A stretch of 7,552 nucleotides of DNA from a bacterium (GTDB lineage Bacteria > Latescibacterota > UBA2968 > GCA-2709665), in NCBI GenBank assembly GCA_027619145.1, contig JAQCGA010000189.1:1-7552 (forward strand), read 5' to 3'. Made by a program: the position numbers and the translations under genes. Positions 1 to 4,888 of the stretch are shown piece by piece (within the stretch, counting starts at the first letter, position 1; every line of letters begins with the position of its first letter). Below the pieces are notes generated by a model, which saw only the letters and a list, made by a program, of their open reading frames with translations, did not search any database and was not told the origin of the DNA.

Positions 1-462
1 CTGGCTACCCTACAGCCTGTCTGTACCGACATCTTCACTGTCCACGATTACGAGCAGGACCCGGACGTCTTCCGCGAACGATACGCGCCGGTCTCCTCGG
101 AACACCCGGACAAAACCCCAATCCGCTTCCCAGAACTCTCCGTACCTTATGTCGGGCAACCCTACGTCATGGATGAATACGGCGGCACCTGGTGGGCCGA
201 ACAAACCGAAGAGGGTACAGATCGCAAAACCAGCTGGGGCTACGGCAACCGCCCACAAACGATCGAAGAAGTCTACGCCCGCATCGAGCGCCTTACCGCC
301 GTCCTCACGAACCATCCCCAAATTGCCGGCTACACCTACACACAACTCACCGACGTTGAACAGGAACAAAACGGCCTCTACACCTACGACCGAACCCTCA
401 AGTTCGAGGCTCCGCGCCTCAAAAAAGCATTCGGCGCACCCGCAGCCATCGAACACAAATAG
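1..462 (+). CDS. Glycoside hydrolase family 2 protein, C-terminal part (5' end outside window)
   Basis: The reading frame is open from base 1 to a TAG stop at 460-462, giving the last 153 residues of a larger protein. It resembles the C-terminal end of the TIM-barrel catalytic domain of GH2 enzymes (beta-galactosidase/beta-glucuronidase superfamily), which hydrolyse beta-linked sugars. Seen: a HDYEQDP stretch (fragment residues 15-21), a VMDEYGG stretch (56-62), then a WGYG motif and a GYTYTQLTDVEQEQNGLYTY block near the end. The last block is typical of one GH2 subgroup. By family analogy Glu59 in DEYGG is the candidate catalytic nucleophile; this comes from motif recall, not from an alignment. 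The ATG at 169 is internal, because conserved sequence continues upstream of it. The N-terminal sugar-binding and Ig-like domains would lie outside the window. The next gene starts 42 nt downstream on the same strand, so the two are probably cotranscribed. The substrate cannot be stated. Confidence 0.85.
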   Translation: MATLQPVCTDIFTVHDYEQDPDVFRERYAPVSSEHPDKTPIRFPELSVPYVGQPYVMDEYGGTWWAEQTEEGTDRKTSWGYGNRPQTIEEVYARIERLTAVLTNHPQIAGYTYTQLTDVEQEQNGLYTYDRTLKFEAPRLKKAFGAPAAIEHK

Positions 463-504
463 CCCGGATCGAACCCAACATCTACGTCCCTGCAGGAGAA
501 CCTC

Positions 505-1533
505 ATGCACATCCTCATCATCGGCGGCACAAAATACATGGGACGCCTCGTCGTACAAAAATTGCTGGAACGCGGCGACCGCGTCACCCTCTTCTCCCGT
601 GGCAACACCAGGCCCGAATGGTGGGATCAAATCACCCACATTCAAGGTGACCGCACAGACCGCAAGGACTTCCAACAAAAACTCAAAAACAAATCCTTCG
701 ACGCCGTCATAGACACCCAGGCCTTCTGCAAAGAAGATGTAGAATCCACCGAATCCGCCCTCCGGGGCCGCACCGACCGCTACCTCTTCGTCAGCACCGG
801 TTCTGTGTATATGGACGGAAAACTGGACTTCTTCACCCACTGCCCCTTCAAAGAGTCAGACGTAGAATGGTCCTCTCTGGACTACACCTATCCGGAAGGC
901 GAACTTGCCTATGGCGTGGGCAAACGACACTGCGAAAAATGGCTCCAGGAAAACAGCAAAATCCCCTACACCATCATACGCATTCCCGCTGTCATGGGCT
1001 GGAACGACCCCACGAGCCGGATGTGGTGGTGGGTACAACGCGCTCTGGACAGCGGCGATCTTGTCCTCCCCCTGGAGCACCGCGCCCCCTTTCGCACCCT
1101 CTACGCAGCCGATGCAGCAGACAACTTCATCCGCGCCATCAACGCTCCCAAAGCCGCCAACCAGACCTGCCATATTGCAACCCAGGAAGTCTTCACCAAC
1201 GAACGCTGGGCCGACCTCATCTGGAAAGCCGCTGGCCATAAATCCGAAATCACCTACGTGCCCCAATCTATCCTCAACGCCCAACTCAGCGAGTACTCTC
1301 CCCCCCTGACCCGTTCCCTCCCCTACATCCACGACCTCTCCAAAGCTGTCCACGATTTCGGCTTCTGTACCACCCCCGCCGAAACCTGGATTCAGACCAC
1401 CGTGGACTGGTACCGCAATCAGTACCAGGGCGAAGACTCCAAAGGGTATGATCATCGGCAGGCTGAACTGGCCCTCGCTGAGGCCTGGCGGAAACAAGTT
1501 GGCGATCTCGTCTCCAATTTCTCCATGGCCTGA
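505..1533 (+). CDS. Atypical NAD-dependent epimerase/dehydratase (extended SDR family)
   Basis: A 342-residue cytosolic protein with an N-terminal Rossmann fold. The nucleotide-binding glycine motif has the variant form GGTKYMG (residues 7-13) instead of the usual TGxxGxxG. This is typical of the subgroup related to plastid CSP41 and isoflavone-reductase-like proteins. Other landmarks are Asp70 after a hydrophobic strand, VSTGSVY (96-102) supplying the Ser/Thr position, and Tyr136-x3-Lys140 as the catalytic pair. A PFRTLYAADAAD stretch (195-206) matches the region where related epimerases close over the substrate. The start ATG is supported by AGGAG at 494-498 with a 6-nt spacer. Length is normal for extended SDRs. 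It follows the GH2 gene by 42 nt, so a role with a sugar or nucleotide-sugar is plausible. The Cys/Trp-rich stretches (EWW, MWWW) and an Ala/Glu-rich C-terminal helix (about 318-333) are lineage-specific additions I cannot interpret. The exact reaction is unknown. Confidence 0.9.
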   Translation: MHILIIGGTKYMGRLVVQKLLERGDRVTLFSRGNTRPEWWDQITHIQGDRTDRKDFQQKLKNKSFDAVIDTQAFCKEDVESTESALRGRTDRYLFVSTGSVYMDGKLDFFTHCPFKESDVEWSSLDYTYPEGELAYGVGKRHCEKWLQENSKIPYTIIRIPAVMGWNDPTSRMWWWVQRALDSGDLVLPLEHRAPFRTLYAADAADNFIRAINAPKAANQTCHIATQEVFTNERWADLIWKAAGHKSEITYVPQSILNAQLSEYSPPLTRSLPYIHDLSKAVHDFGFCTTPAETWIQTTVDWYRNQYQGEDSKGYDHRQAELALAEAWRKQVGDLVSNFSMA

Positions 1534-1592
1534 CACCATGCACGATCCTGAAATTGAACAGATGTCGAACCCAAGATAAAACGTCAAAATCC

Positions 1593-1614
1593 GGGCAGGC
1601 ACGGGGACCTGCCC
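1593..1614. repeat. REP-like inverted repeat 1
   Basis: A perfect 7-bp inverted repeat, GGGCAGG (1593-1599) and CCTGCCC (1608-1614), around an 8-nt loop CACGGGGA, is followed by CCTAC. Read on the - strand, it begins GTAGGGGCAGG and resembles GC-rich dispersed palindromes I recall from intergenic regions of many environmental bacteria. It lies 60 nt after the epimerase stop, so it could also be a weak RNA hairpin at the end of that transcript. There is no T-run, so a standard terminator is unlikely. Confidence 0.6.
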
Positions 1615-1633
1615 CTACAAAACCCAAACCTCG

Positions 1634-1652
1634 GGCGAATACAGGATTCGCC
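1634..1652. repeat. REP-like inverted repeat 2
   Basis: A perfect 7-bp inverted repeat, GGCGAAT (1634-1640) and ATTCGCC (1646-1652), with a 5-nt loop ACAGG. It lies only 19 nt from the preceding palindrome and 5 nt before the first 55-bp repeat, so several short repeat units are stacked here. No T-run follows. Confidence 0.55.
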
Positions 1653-1657
1653 ACCAC

Positions 1658-1712
1658 CACCCAATCGCCTTTCCCTTTGCGTCTCTGCGCCTTTGCGTGA
1701 CACCGCCTTTTA
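1658..1712. repeat. 55-bp direct repeat, copy 1
   Basis: This copy matches 1761-1815 at 53 of 55 positions by eye (T/C difference at the 8th base, T/C difference near 1698). The core CTTTGCGTCTCTGCGCCTTTGCG is itself built from a short repeated TTTGCG unit. On the other strand it reads CGCAAAGGCGCAGAGACGCA, a sequence I recall as a widely dispersed intergenic repeat in unrelated bacteria. The copy sits between two genes on the same strand and shows no coding features. Confidence 0.85.
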
Positions 1713-1723
1713 CATATACCCAG

Positions 1724-1746
1724 GTAGGCCACAGAGCTCGCCCTAC
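1724..1746. repeat. Short imperfect inverted repeat between the 55-bp copies
   Basis: GTAGG (1724-1728) and CCTAC (1742-1746) form a 5-bp outer stem around a 13-nt core containing the palindrome GAGCTC. Read on the - strand it begins GTAGGGCGAG, like the start of repeat 1 (GTAGGGGCAG), so it may be a divergent member of the same REP-like family. It fills most of the gap between the two 55-bp copies. Confidence 0.4.
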
Positions 1747-1760
1747 CCCACAATCCCATC

Positions 1761-1815
1761 CACCCAACCGCCTTTCCCTTTGCGTCTCTGCGCCTTTGCG
1801 CGACACCGCCTTTTA
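1761..1815. repeat. 55-bp direct repeat, copy 2
   Basis: The second copy begins 103 bp after the start of copy 1, in the same orientation. It ends at base 1815, one base before the ribosome binding site of the downstream SDR gene, so it forms the immediate 5' leader of that gene. With two copies and a spacer that itself holds a repeat, it is not a CRISPR array. Confidence 0.85.
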
Positions 1816-1816
1816 G

Positions 1817-1822
1817 AAAGGA
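1817..1822 (+). promoter_or_regulatory. Ribosome binding site of the SDR gene
   Basis: AAAGGA lies 5 nt before the ATG at 1828. It decides the start: the same frame stays open upstream through the repeat region, but only this ATG has a ribosome site and begins just before the conserved SDR fold. Confidence 0.75.
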
Positions 1823-1827
1823 CCCAT

Positions 1828-2580
1828 ATGCCCACTCCTCAAAACGGTCAACTCACCGGTAAAACCGCTCTGGTAACCGGCGGCGGCCGTGGCATCGGAC
1901 GCGCCATCGCCCTCGCCTTTGCCCGGGAAGGCGCGGATCTCTGCCTGGTAGCCCGCACCCAGGATCAAATTGAGGCTGTCGCCACCGAAATCCGCGCCCT
2001 CGGTCGAAAAGCCCTGGCCATACCCGCAGACGTCACCGATCCGTCCCAGGTGGAAACTGTGGCTACTCGAACGCGCGAAACCTTCGGCCAGCTCCATATC
2101 CTGGTCAACAACGCGGGCGGCGGCATAGAGCGCAAGCCCGTTTCCGAAAGCGACCCCAGCCTGTGGATGAAAGACGTCAGCGCAAACCTCTTCGGTGCTT
2201 ATCTTGTCACCCACGCCCTGCTCCCCCTCCTCATCGAAACCGGCAACGGCCGCATTCTCAATGTCGGCTCCGGCATGGGGCACCGTCCTGGGGCGGGCAG
2301 CTCCGCCTACCGCGTGGGAAAAGCTGGCCTCTGGATGCTCACTCGCTGCCTGGCCGAAGAAGTATGGCAACACGGCATCGACGTCAACGAACTCATTCCC
2401 GGCCCCGTAGCCACAGACCTTACCCACGGAAGAATGCAGGTGGGTGCCCCCGCCCCGTTTGCACCCAGTGAACGCGTCAAAACGCCAGAAGATGTAGCAC
2501 CGCTGGCCCTCTGGTTGGCCGCCCAACCGTCCGGCGGTCCCACCGCTCAATCCTTCAGTCTCACGCGTCGCCCCATCTAA
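1828..2580 (+). CDS. Classical short-chain dehydrogenase/reductase (SDR)
   Basis: A 250-residue NAD(P)-dependent oxidoreductase, the usual length for a classical SDR. The Rossmann motif TGGGRGIG is at residues 17-24, ADVTD at 68-71 contacts the adenine ring in relatives, and NNAG is at 94-97. The catalytic tetrad is complete: Asn120, Ser148, Tyr161 and Lys165. PGPVATDL (191-198) follows the usual PG motif. The C-terminus SFSLTRRPI resembles a tail common in SDRs annotated as glucose/ribitol or 3-oxoacyl-ACP reductases, so annotation by similarity would be unreliable. After VALID family motifs, the substrate remains unknown; a sugar, polyol or other small alcohol/ketone is plausible from the GH2 and epimerase neighbours. 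It is separated from the epimerase by a 294-nt repeat-filled gap and ends 22 nt before a strong terminator. It may therefore be the last gene of the same transcript or a separate unit; no clear promoter was seen in the gap. Confidence 0.92.
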   Translation: MPTPQNGQLTGKTALVTGGGRGIGRAIALAFAREGADLCLVARTQDQIEAVATEIRALGRKALAIPADVTDPSQVETVATRTRETFGQLHILVNNAGGGIERKPVSESDPSLWMKDVSANLFGAYLVTHALLPLLIETGNGRILNVGSGMGHRPGAGSSAYRVGKAGLWMLTRCLAEEVWQHGIDVNELIPGPVATDLTHGRMQVGAPAPFAPSERVKTPEDVAPLALWLAAQPSGGPTAQSFSLTRRPI

Positions 2581-2602
2581 TCCTCTTTAAATACTACATG
2601 TC

Positions 2603-2640
2603 AAAAGCCAGGTGAGATCTTGTCTCACCTGGCTTTTTTT
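2603..2640 (+). terminator. Rho-independent terminator after the SDR gene
   Basis: A perfect 15-bp stem (2603-2617 with 2623-2637) closes a 5-nt loop TCTTG, and a run of seven T ends at 2640. It lies 22 nt after the SDR stop. The A-run on its left side gives only four T on the other strand, so it acts mainly for + strand transcription. Confidence 0.92.
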
Positions 2641-2665
2641 CTCTGAAGAATTATTAAAAATTATA

Positions 2666-2693
2666 TTGACATTTAGATTTTATTTTGTATTAA
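2666..2693 (+). promoter_or_regulatory. Putative sigma-70 promoter for the small membrane protein gene
   Basis: TTGACA at 2666-2671 is a consensus -35 box. TATTAA at 2688-2693 follows after 16 bp and is a plausible -10 box. The surroundings (2641-2720) are much more AT-rich than the rest of the window. Transcription would start around 2700, leaving a leader of about 57 nt before the ATG at 2758. Confidence 0.65.
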
Positions 2694-2745
2694 TAGTACT
2701 AATGTGTTCAATAATCAAACGCCATGGAGATCTTACCCCGGATCT

Positions 2746-2753
2746 AAGGAGGG
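2746..2753 (+). promoter_or_regulatory. Strong Shine-Dalgarno of the small gene, with a short leader hairpin
   Basis: AAGGAGGG ends 4 nt before ATG 2758, close to a perfect anti-16S match. It fixes the start there rather than at the in-frame GTG 2704, which has no ribosome site. AGATC (2728-2732) and GATCT (2741-2745) can form a short hairpin just before this site. The hairpin is weak, and a regulatory role is speculative. Confidence 0.75.
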
Positions 2754-2757
2754 CACT

Positions 2758-2898
2758 ATGGATTCTTTAATGACCATTTTACTGGCCGTAATCTTCCCCC
2801 TACTGGCTGCCGTTATTATCGCCGCAGGCATTGTCATCCGGCTCCAGCGGAAAGAAGAGGAAGCCCTCTCGCAACAGGCTGTCGGCCAGACAGAATAG
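2758..2898 (+). CDS. Small single-pass membrane protein, unknown function
   Basis: A 46-residue protein that I do not recognise. Residues 1-27 form one strongly hydrophobic segment (about 3-27, rich in Leu, Ile, Val and Ala, with one Pro at 14). A charged cytosol-type tail follows: RLQRKEEE (28-35) and a polar end SQQAVGQTE. The basic residues right after the helix suggest an N-out, C-in topology by the positive-inside rule. Coding status is supported by a near-perfect ribosome site, a consensus -35 promoter upstream, and a flanking stem-loop terminator, so it forms a one-gene transcription unit. It lies between an SDR gene and a convergent aldolase gene, about 1 kb from a caa3 oxidase operon. 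It shows no match to small oxidase-associated proteins such as CcoS or CcoQ that I could recall. A role as a small regulator or accessory of a membrane complex is possible but only a guess. Confidence 0.7.
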   Translation: MDSLMTILLAVIFPLLAAVIIAAGIVIRLQRKEEEALSQQAVGQTE

Positions 2899-2911
2899 AT
2901 CTATCAAAAAC

Positions 2912-2965
2912 CATATAAAAAGACACGCCACTCGAAACAGTCCGAGCGGCGTGTCTTTTTATATG
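2912..2965. terminator. Bidirectional terminator between convergent genes
   Basis: An 18-bp perfect stem (2912-2929 with 2948-2965) encloses one A-C mismatch, a further 4-bp CTCG/CGAG helix and an 8-nt loop. The stem contains A5 on the left and T5 on the right, so both strands give a GC-rich hairpin followed by a U-run. It starts 13 nt after the small gene's stop and ends 13 nt before the aldolase stop on the - strand, serving both. Confidence 0.9.
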
Positions 2966-2978
2966 CAAGCGAAACATA

Positions 2979-3773
2979 TCAGGCGCCTTCCAGCACCTTC
3001 CGCATCGCTTCGCCTTCCTTCTGGAACCATTGCATCAAAATACTCACATCTGTCCCCAGACAAAAATGCTTCACACCCATATCCAGGTACCGCTTCGCCT
3101 GGTCCGGACTCCCAATTTCTGCCCGGGGTGCCACCCCCATCTTCAGCGATGTTTCAATCACATATTTCTCTGCCTCTTTCACCTTCGGGTGGCCAAATTC
3201 ACCGGGGTATCCCAGGCTCATCGAATAATCCGCTGGCCCAAACTGCACCATGTCCACCCCTTTTACAGATAACAACGCCTCCAGGTTTTCCACAGCCGGA
3301 GCCTTTTCAATCATCACGGCCACCACCACATCTTCCATCGCCTGCACAAAACCGGGGCTGGCCGCATCCTTCCCAAACCGCATGGCCCGCCGCATACTTG
3401 CGCCATGCCATCCGCTTGTTTCCGGCGTCTCTGCACGCACAGCCCGAACGCTCTCCTCCGCGTCCTCCACCGTCCGCAAATCCGCAAACAGAATATTCTG
3501 AATACCCGCACCGAGGGCTCGAGACGCAAGATGGCCACGTGGTTCCTGCTCCACTTTAATCATCGACGTCATCCCATCAAACAACTCAATTGCCCTTGCA
3601 ATATGCTCAAAGGTATGCAAATCGTACGGCGCATATTCTGCCACATACTCCACATAATCAAACATACCCGACTGCCCGACAAATTCCATCACCGAGGGCC
3701 AGGGGCTGTGTACGTGCGTGCCCAGGCTCGGTTTTCCCTCGTTCATAAGCTCTCGAAGTCGATTTCTCCGCAT
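2979..3773 (-). CDS. HpcH/HpaI-family aldolase (class II, metal-dependent)
   Basis: A 264-residue protein of the HpcH/HpaI aldolase/citrate lyase family, whose members cleave or form 2-oxo-4-hydroxy acids in a TIM barrel with a divalent metal. The metal ligands are recognisable as Glu156 in MIEK and Asp182 in GPADYSMSLG. Their 26-residue spacing equals that of Glu149/Asp175 in E. coli HpaI. The glycine-rich RALGAGIQNILFADLRTVEDA stretch (about 85-105) is also typical. Two canonical positions appear changed: where HpaI has the catalytic His in an EHAP context this protein has EYAP (Tyr47), and the HpaI Arg70 position seems to fall at Lys73 in MIKV. I recall a subgroup sharing these EYAP and IKV signatures, so this is probably a divergent functional clade rather than a dead enzyme. 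The ATG at 3773 is chosen because GGAGG lies 6 nt upstream; the open frame extends to 3869, but that stretch holds the promoter. Substrate unknown. Confidence 0.88.
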   Translation of the reverse strand: MRRNRLRELMNEGKPSLGTHVHSPWPSVMEFVGQSGMFDYVEYVAEYAPYDLHTFEHIARAIELFDGMTSMIKVEQEPRGHLASRALGAGIQNILFADLRTVEDAEESVRAVRAETPETSGWHGASMRRAMRFGKDAASPGFVQAMEDVVVAVMIEKAPAVENLEALLSVKGVDMVQFGPADYSMSLGYPGEFGHPKVKEAEKYVIETSLKMGVAPRAEIGSPDQAKRYLDMGVKHFCLGTDVSILMQWFQKEGEAMRKVLEGA

Positions 3774-3779
3774 CAAAAC

Positions 3780-3784
3780 CCTCC
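3780..3784 (-). promoter_or_regulatory. Ribosome binding site of the aldolase gene
   Basis: GGAGG on the - strand, 6 nt before the ATG at 3773. It excludes the longer open frame starting at 3869, whose extra 32 residues show no family similarity. Confidence 0.8.
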
Positions 3785-3837
3785 GCGCTAATAATTCTAT
3801 AATATATTGCCCCGAACAACAAAATTGGAAGAGCATA

Positions 3838-3866
3838 AACATACGTCTCGTCACACACCCTGTCAA
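3838..3866 (-). promoter_or_regulatory. Putative sigma-70 promoter of the aldolase gene
   Basis: On the - strand TTGACA (3866-3861) is followed after exactly 17 bp by TATGTT (3843-3838). The start of transcription would be near 3831, leaving a leader of about 58 nt. A second AT-rich stretch (about 3790-3807) could supply an alternative -10. The -35 box overlaps the T-rich tail of the cox operon terminator. Confidence 0.65.
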
Positions 3867-3899
3867 CAAAGAAGCGGGAAGACCTTTTGGTCTTCCCGC
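3864..3899 (-). terminator. Rho-independent terminator of the cta (caa3 oxidase) operon
   Basis: A perfect 11-bp stem (GCGGGAAGACC, 3874-3884, with 3889-3899) closes a 4-nt loop. On the - strand the stem is followed by the T-rich tail TTCTTTGTTG, while the + strand side has no T-run. It lies 27 nt after the ctaF stop. Confidence 0.85.
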
Positions 3900-3926
3900 C
3901 CATTTATCATCTGCTGGCCAACTCTG

Positions 3927-4241
3927 CTACGGATTCAAAAACTCGCTCACAGGAATCCCCAACCAGTCGCGGCTTATAAAATCGCACATTGTTATCCCAA
4001 TCAACAAGATCAGCCACACGAAACCTGCCCCGGCAAACACCCAGGTCAGCCGGTTGCTGTGGATTACGTGCATAAACCAGAGCACCACCAGCGTTGCTTT
4101 GATCACCGCAATTGTAAGTGCTACCACGGTATTCAACGCGCCCAGGTCGAGAAATGCAACCCAGACCGTCACCCCCGTTAACACGAGCAATGCGCCAAAA
4201 ATCGTAAAATAGGTAGACTTTGGAGAAATATGCTGTGACAT
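3927..4241 (-). CDS. ctaF: Cytochrome c oxidase subunit IV, caa3/CyoD-like type
   Basis: A 104-residue inner-membrane protein with three predicted helices (about 10-31, 34-57, 66-88), the layout of the prokaryotic subunit IV family found with caa3 and bo3 oxidases. Typical features are the LTGVTVWVA region in helix 1, ALTIAVIKATLVV in helix 2 (conserved Lys48) and the FMH motif (56-58). The subunit helps assembly or stability of the oxidase and binds no cofactor. The ATG at 4241 overlaps the ctaE stop by one base (TGATG), so translation is probably coupled. An upstream in-frame ATG at 4286 lies inside ctaE, and its extra 15 residues do not fit the family. It is the last gene of the operon, followed by a terminator. 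Sequence conservation in this family is low, so the call rests on position, length and the FMH context. Confidence 0.88.
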   Translation of the reverse strand: MSQHISPKSTYFTIFGALLVLTGVTVWVAFLDLGALNTVVALTIAVIKATLVVLWFMHVIHSNRLTWVFAGAGFVWLILLIGITMCDFISRDWLGIPVSEFLNP

Positions 4242-4888
4242 CAGTGTCGCCCAAGAAGATAGAGAAGAGGAAACAGGAAAATCCACACAATATCCACGAA
4301 GTGCCAGTACAAACCCACCATTTCAATCGGTGCGTAATACTCGGTTGAAAACCGCCCGCGCAACGTTTTCACAATCAACCACACCATCAACCCCGCACCA
4401 ATAAGCATGTGAAACGCGTGCATACCTGTCATTGCAAAATATAACGAAAAGAACAACTGCACCTGGGGCCCGTGAACCGTCTCCGTTGTAAAATGTGCCC
4501 CAGGGACCAGGTGTTCGTGCCACTTGTGCGCGTACTCTACACTTTTGATTCCCAGAAACAAACCACCCAGCAAGATGGTCAGCACCAGGAAAAACACAAC
4601 ACCGTTGCGCTTGCCCAACTGCCCGGCACGCACCGCCAGCGCCATGGTCAAACTACTAAAAATCAGCACCGCCGTATTCACCGCACCCAGCATAACGTCC
4701 AGATGATGGCTCCCTTCGGCAAAAGCCTGTGGGTACTGGAATCGGTATACCGTATATGCCGTAAATAATCCGCCAAAAAAAAGTACTTCCGTAATCAGAA
4801 ACGTCCACATCCCCAACGAGGCGGATTCTCGCTGCTGGTCCATATCTTCAAAATGATGTGCTTGCGCTCCGCCGTGTCCACTACTCAC
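4241..4888 (-). CDS. ctaE: Cytochrome c oxidase subunit III, short five-helix form
   Basis: A 215-residue membrane subunit of the caa3 oxidase. It lacks the first two helices of the long seven-helix form and resembles short bacterial types such as CtaE/CyoC. Predicted helices are at about 24-48, 66-87, 96-116, 144-172 and 188-212. Conserved features are Glu34 in [12 protein letters not shown], Glu118 in GIKSVEY, the MHAFH motif (156-160) and YWHFVD (194-199) near the C-terminus. Subunit III stabilises subunit I and supports proton uptake in related oxidases. The start is GTG at 4888-4886, chosen because AGGAGG lies 6 nt upstream within the end of ctaD. The gene overlaps ctaD by 8 nt and shares its stop base with the ctaF start. 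The histidine-rich N-terminus ([13 protein letters not shown]) is not a known metal site and is probably a cytosolic tail. Confidence 0.95.
   Translation of the reverse strand: MSSGHGGAQAHHFEDMDQQRESASLGMWTFLITEVLFFGGLFTAYTVYRFQYPQAFAEGSHHLDVMLGAVNTAVLIFSSLTMALAVRAGQLGKRNGVVFFLVLTILLGGLFLGIKSVEYAHKWHEHLVPGAHFTTETVHGPQVQLFFSLYFAMTGMHAFHMLIGAGLMVWLIVKTLRGRFSTEYYAPIEMVGLYWHFVDIVWIFLFPLLYLLGRH

Noticed and set aside
10..840. Long open frame on the - strand opposite the GH2 and epimerase genes
   Set aside because: It covers two genes with clear family motifs on the + strand and shows only low-complexity, Gly/Val/Phe-rich sequence, as expected from antisense of GC-rich coding DNA.
1593..1614. Terminator of the epimerase transcript
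   Set aside because: The hairpin is short and followed by CCTACAAAA rather than a T-run; it fits a REP-like unit better.
1286..1806. Open frames on the - strand across the repeat block, with RKGAETQRE-like residues
   Set aside because: These are translations of the dispersed 55-bp repeat and of the reverse strand of the epimerase 3' end. The same residue pattern arises twice from the two copies, and there is no ribosome site or family match.
1658..1815. CRISPR array
   Set aside because: There are only two copies, the 48-bp spacer contains another genomic palindrome, and no cas genes are in the window.
2704..2757. N-terminal extension of the small membrane protein from GTG 2704
   Set aside because: There is no ribosome site before 2704, the putative promoter would start transcription almost at that base, and AAGGAGGG points to ATG 2758.
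2758..2898. Small gene as a CcoS- or CcoQ-like oxidase accessory
   Set aside because: It lacks the residues I recall for those families, is outside the oxidase operon, and the oxidase is caa3 rather than cbb3.
2831..3559. Long + strand open frame across the terminator and antisense to the aldolase
   Set aside because: It runs through a bidirectional terminator and is a Pro/Ser-rich antisense shadow of the conserved aldolase gene.
3774..3869. N-terminal extension of the aldolase
   Set aside because: The stretch contains the likely promoter and the ribosome site for ATG 3773, and its residues do not resemble the family.
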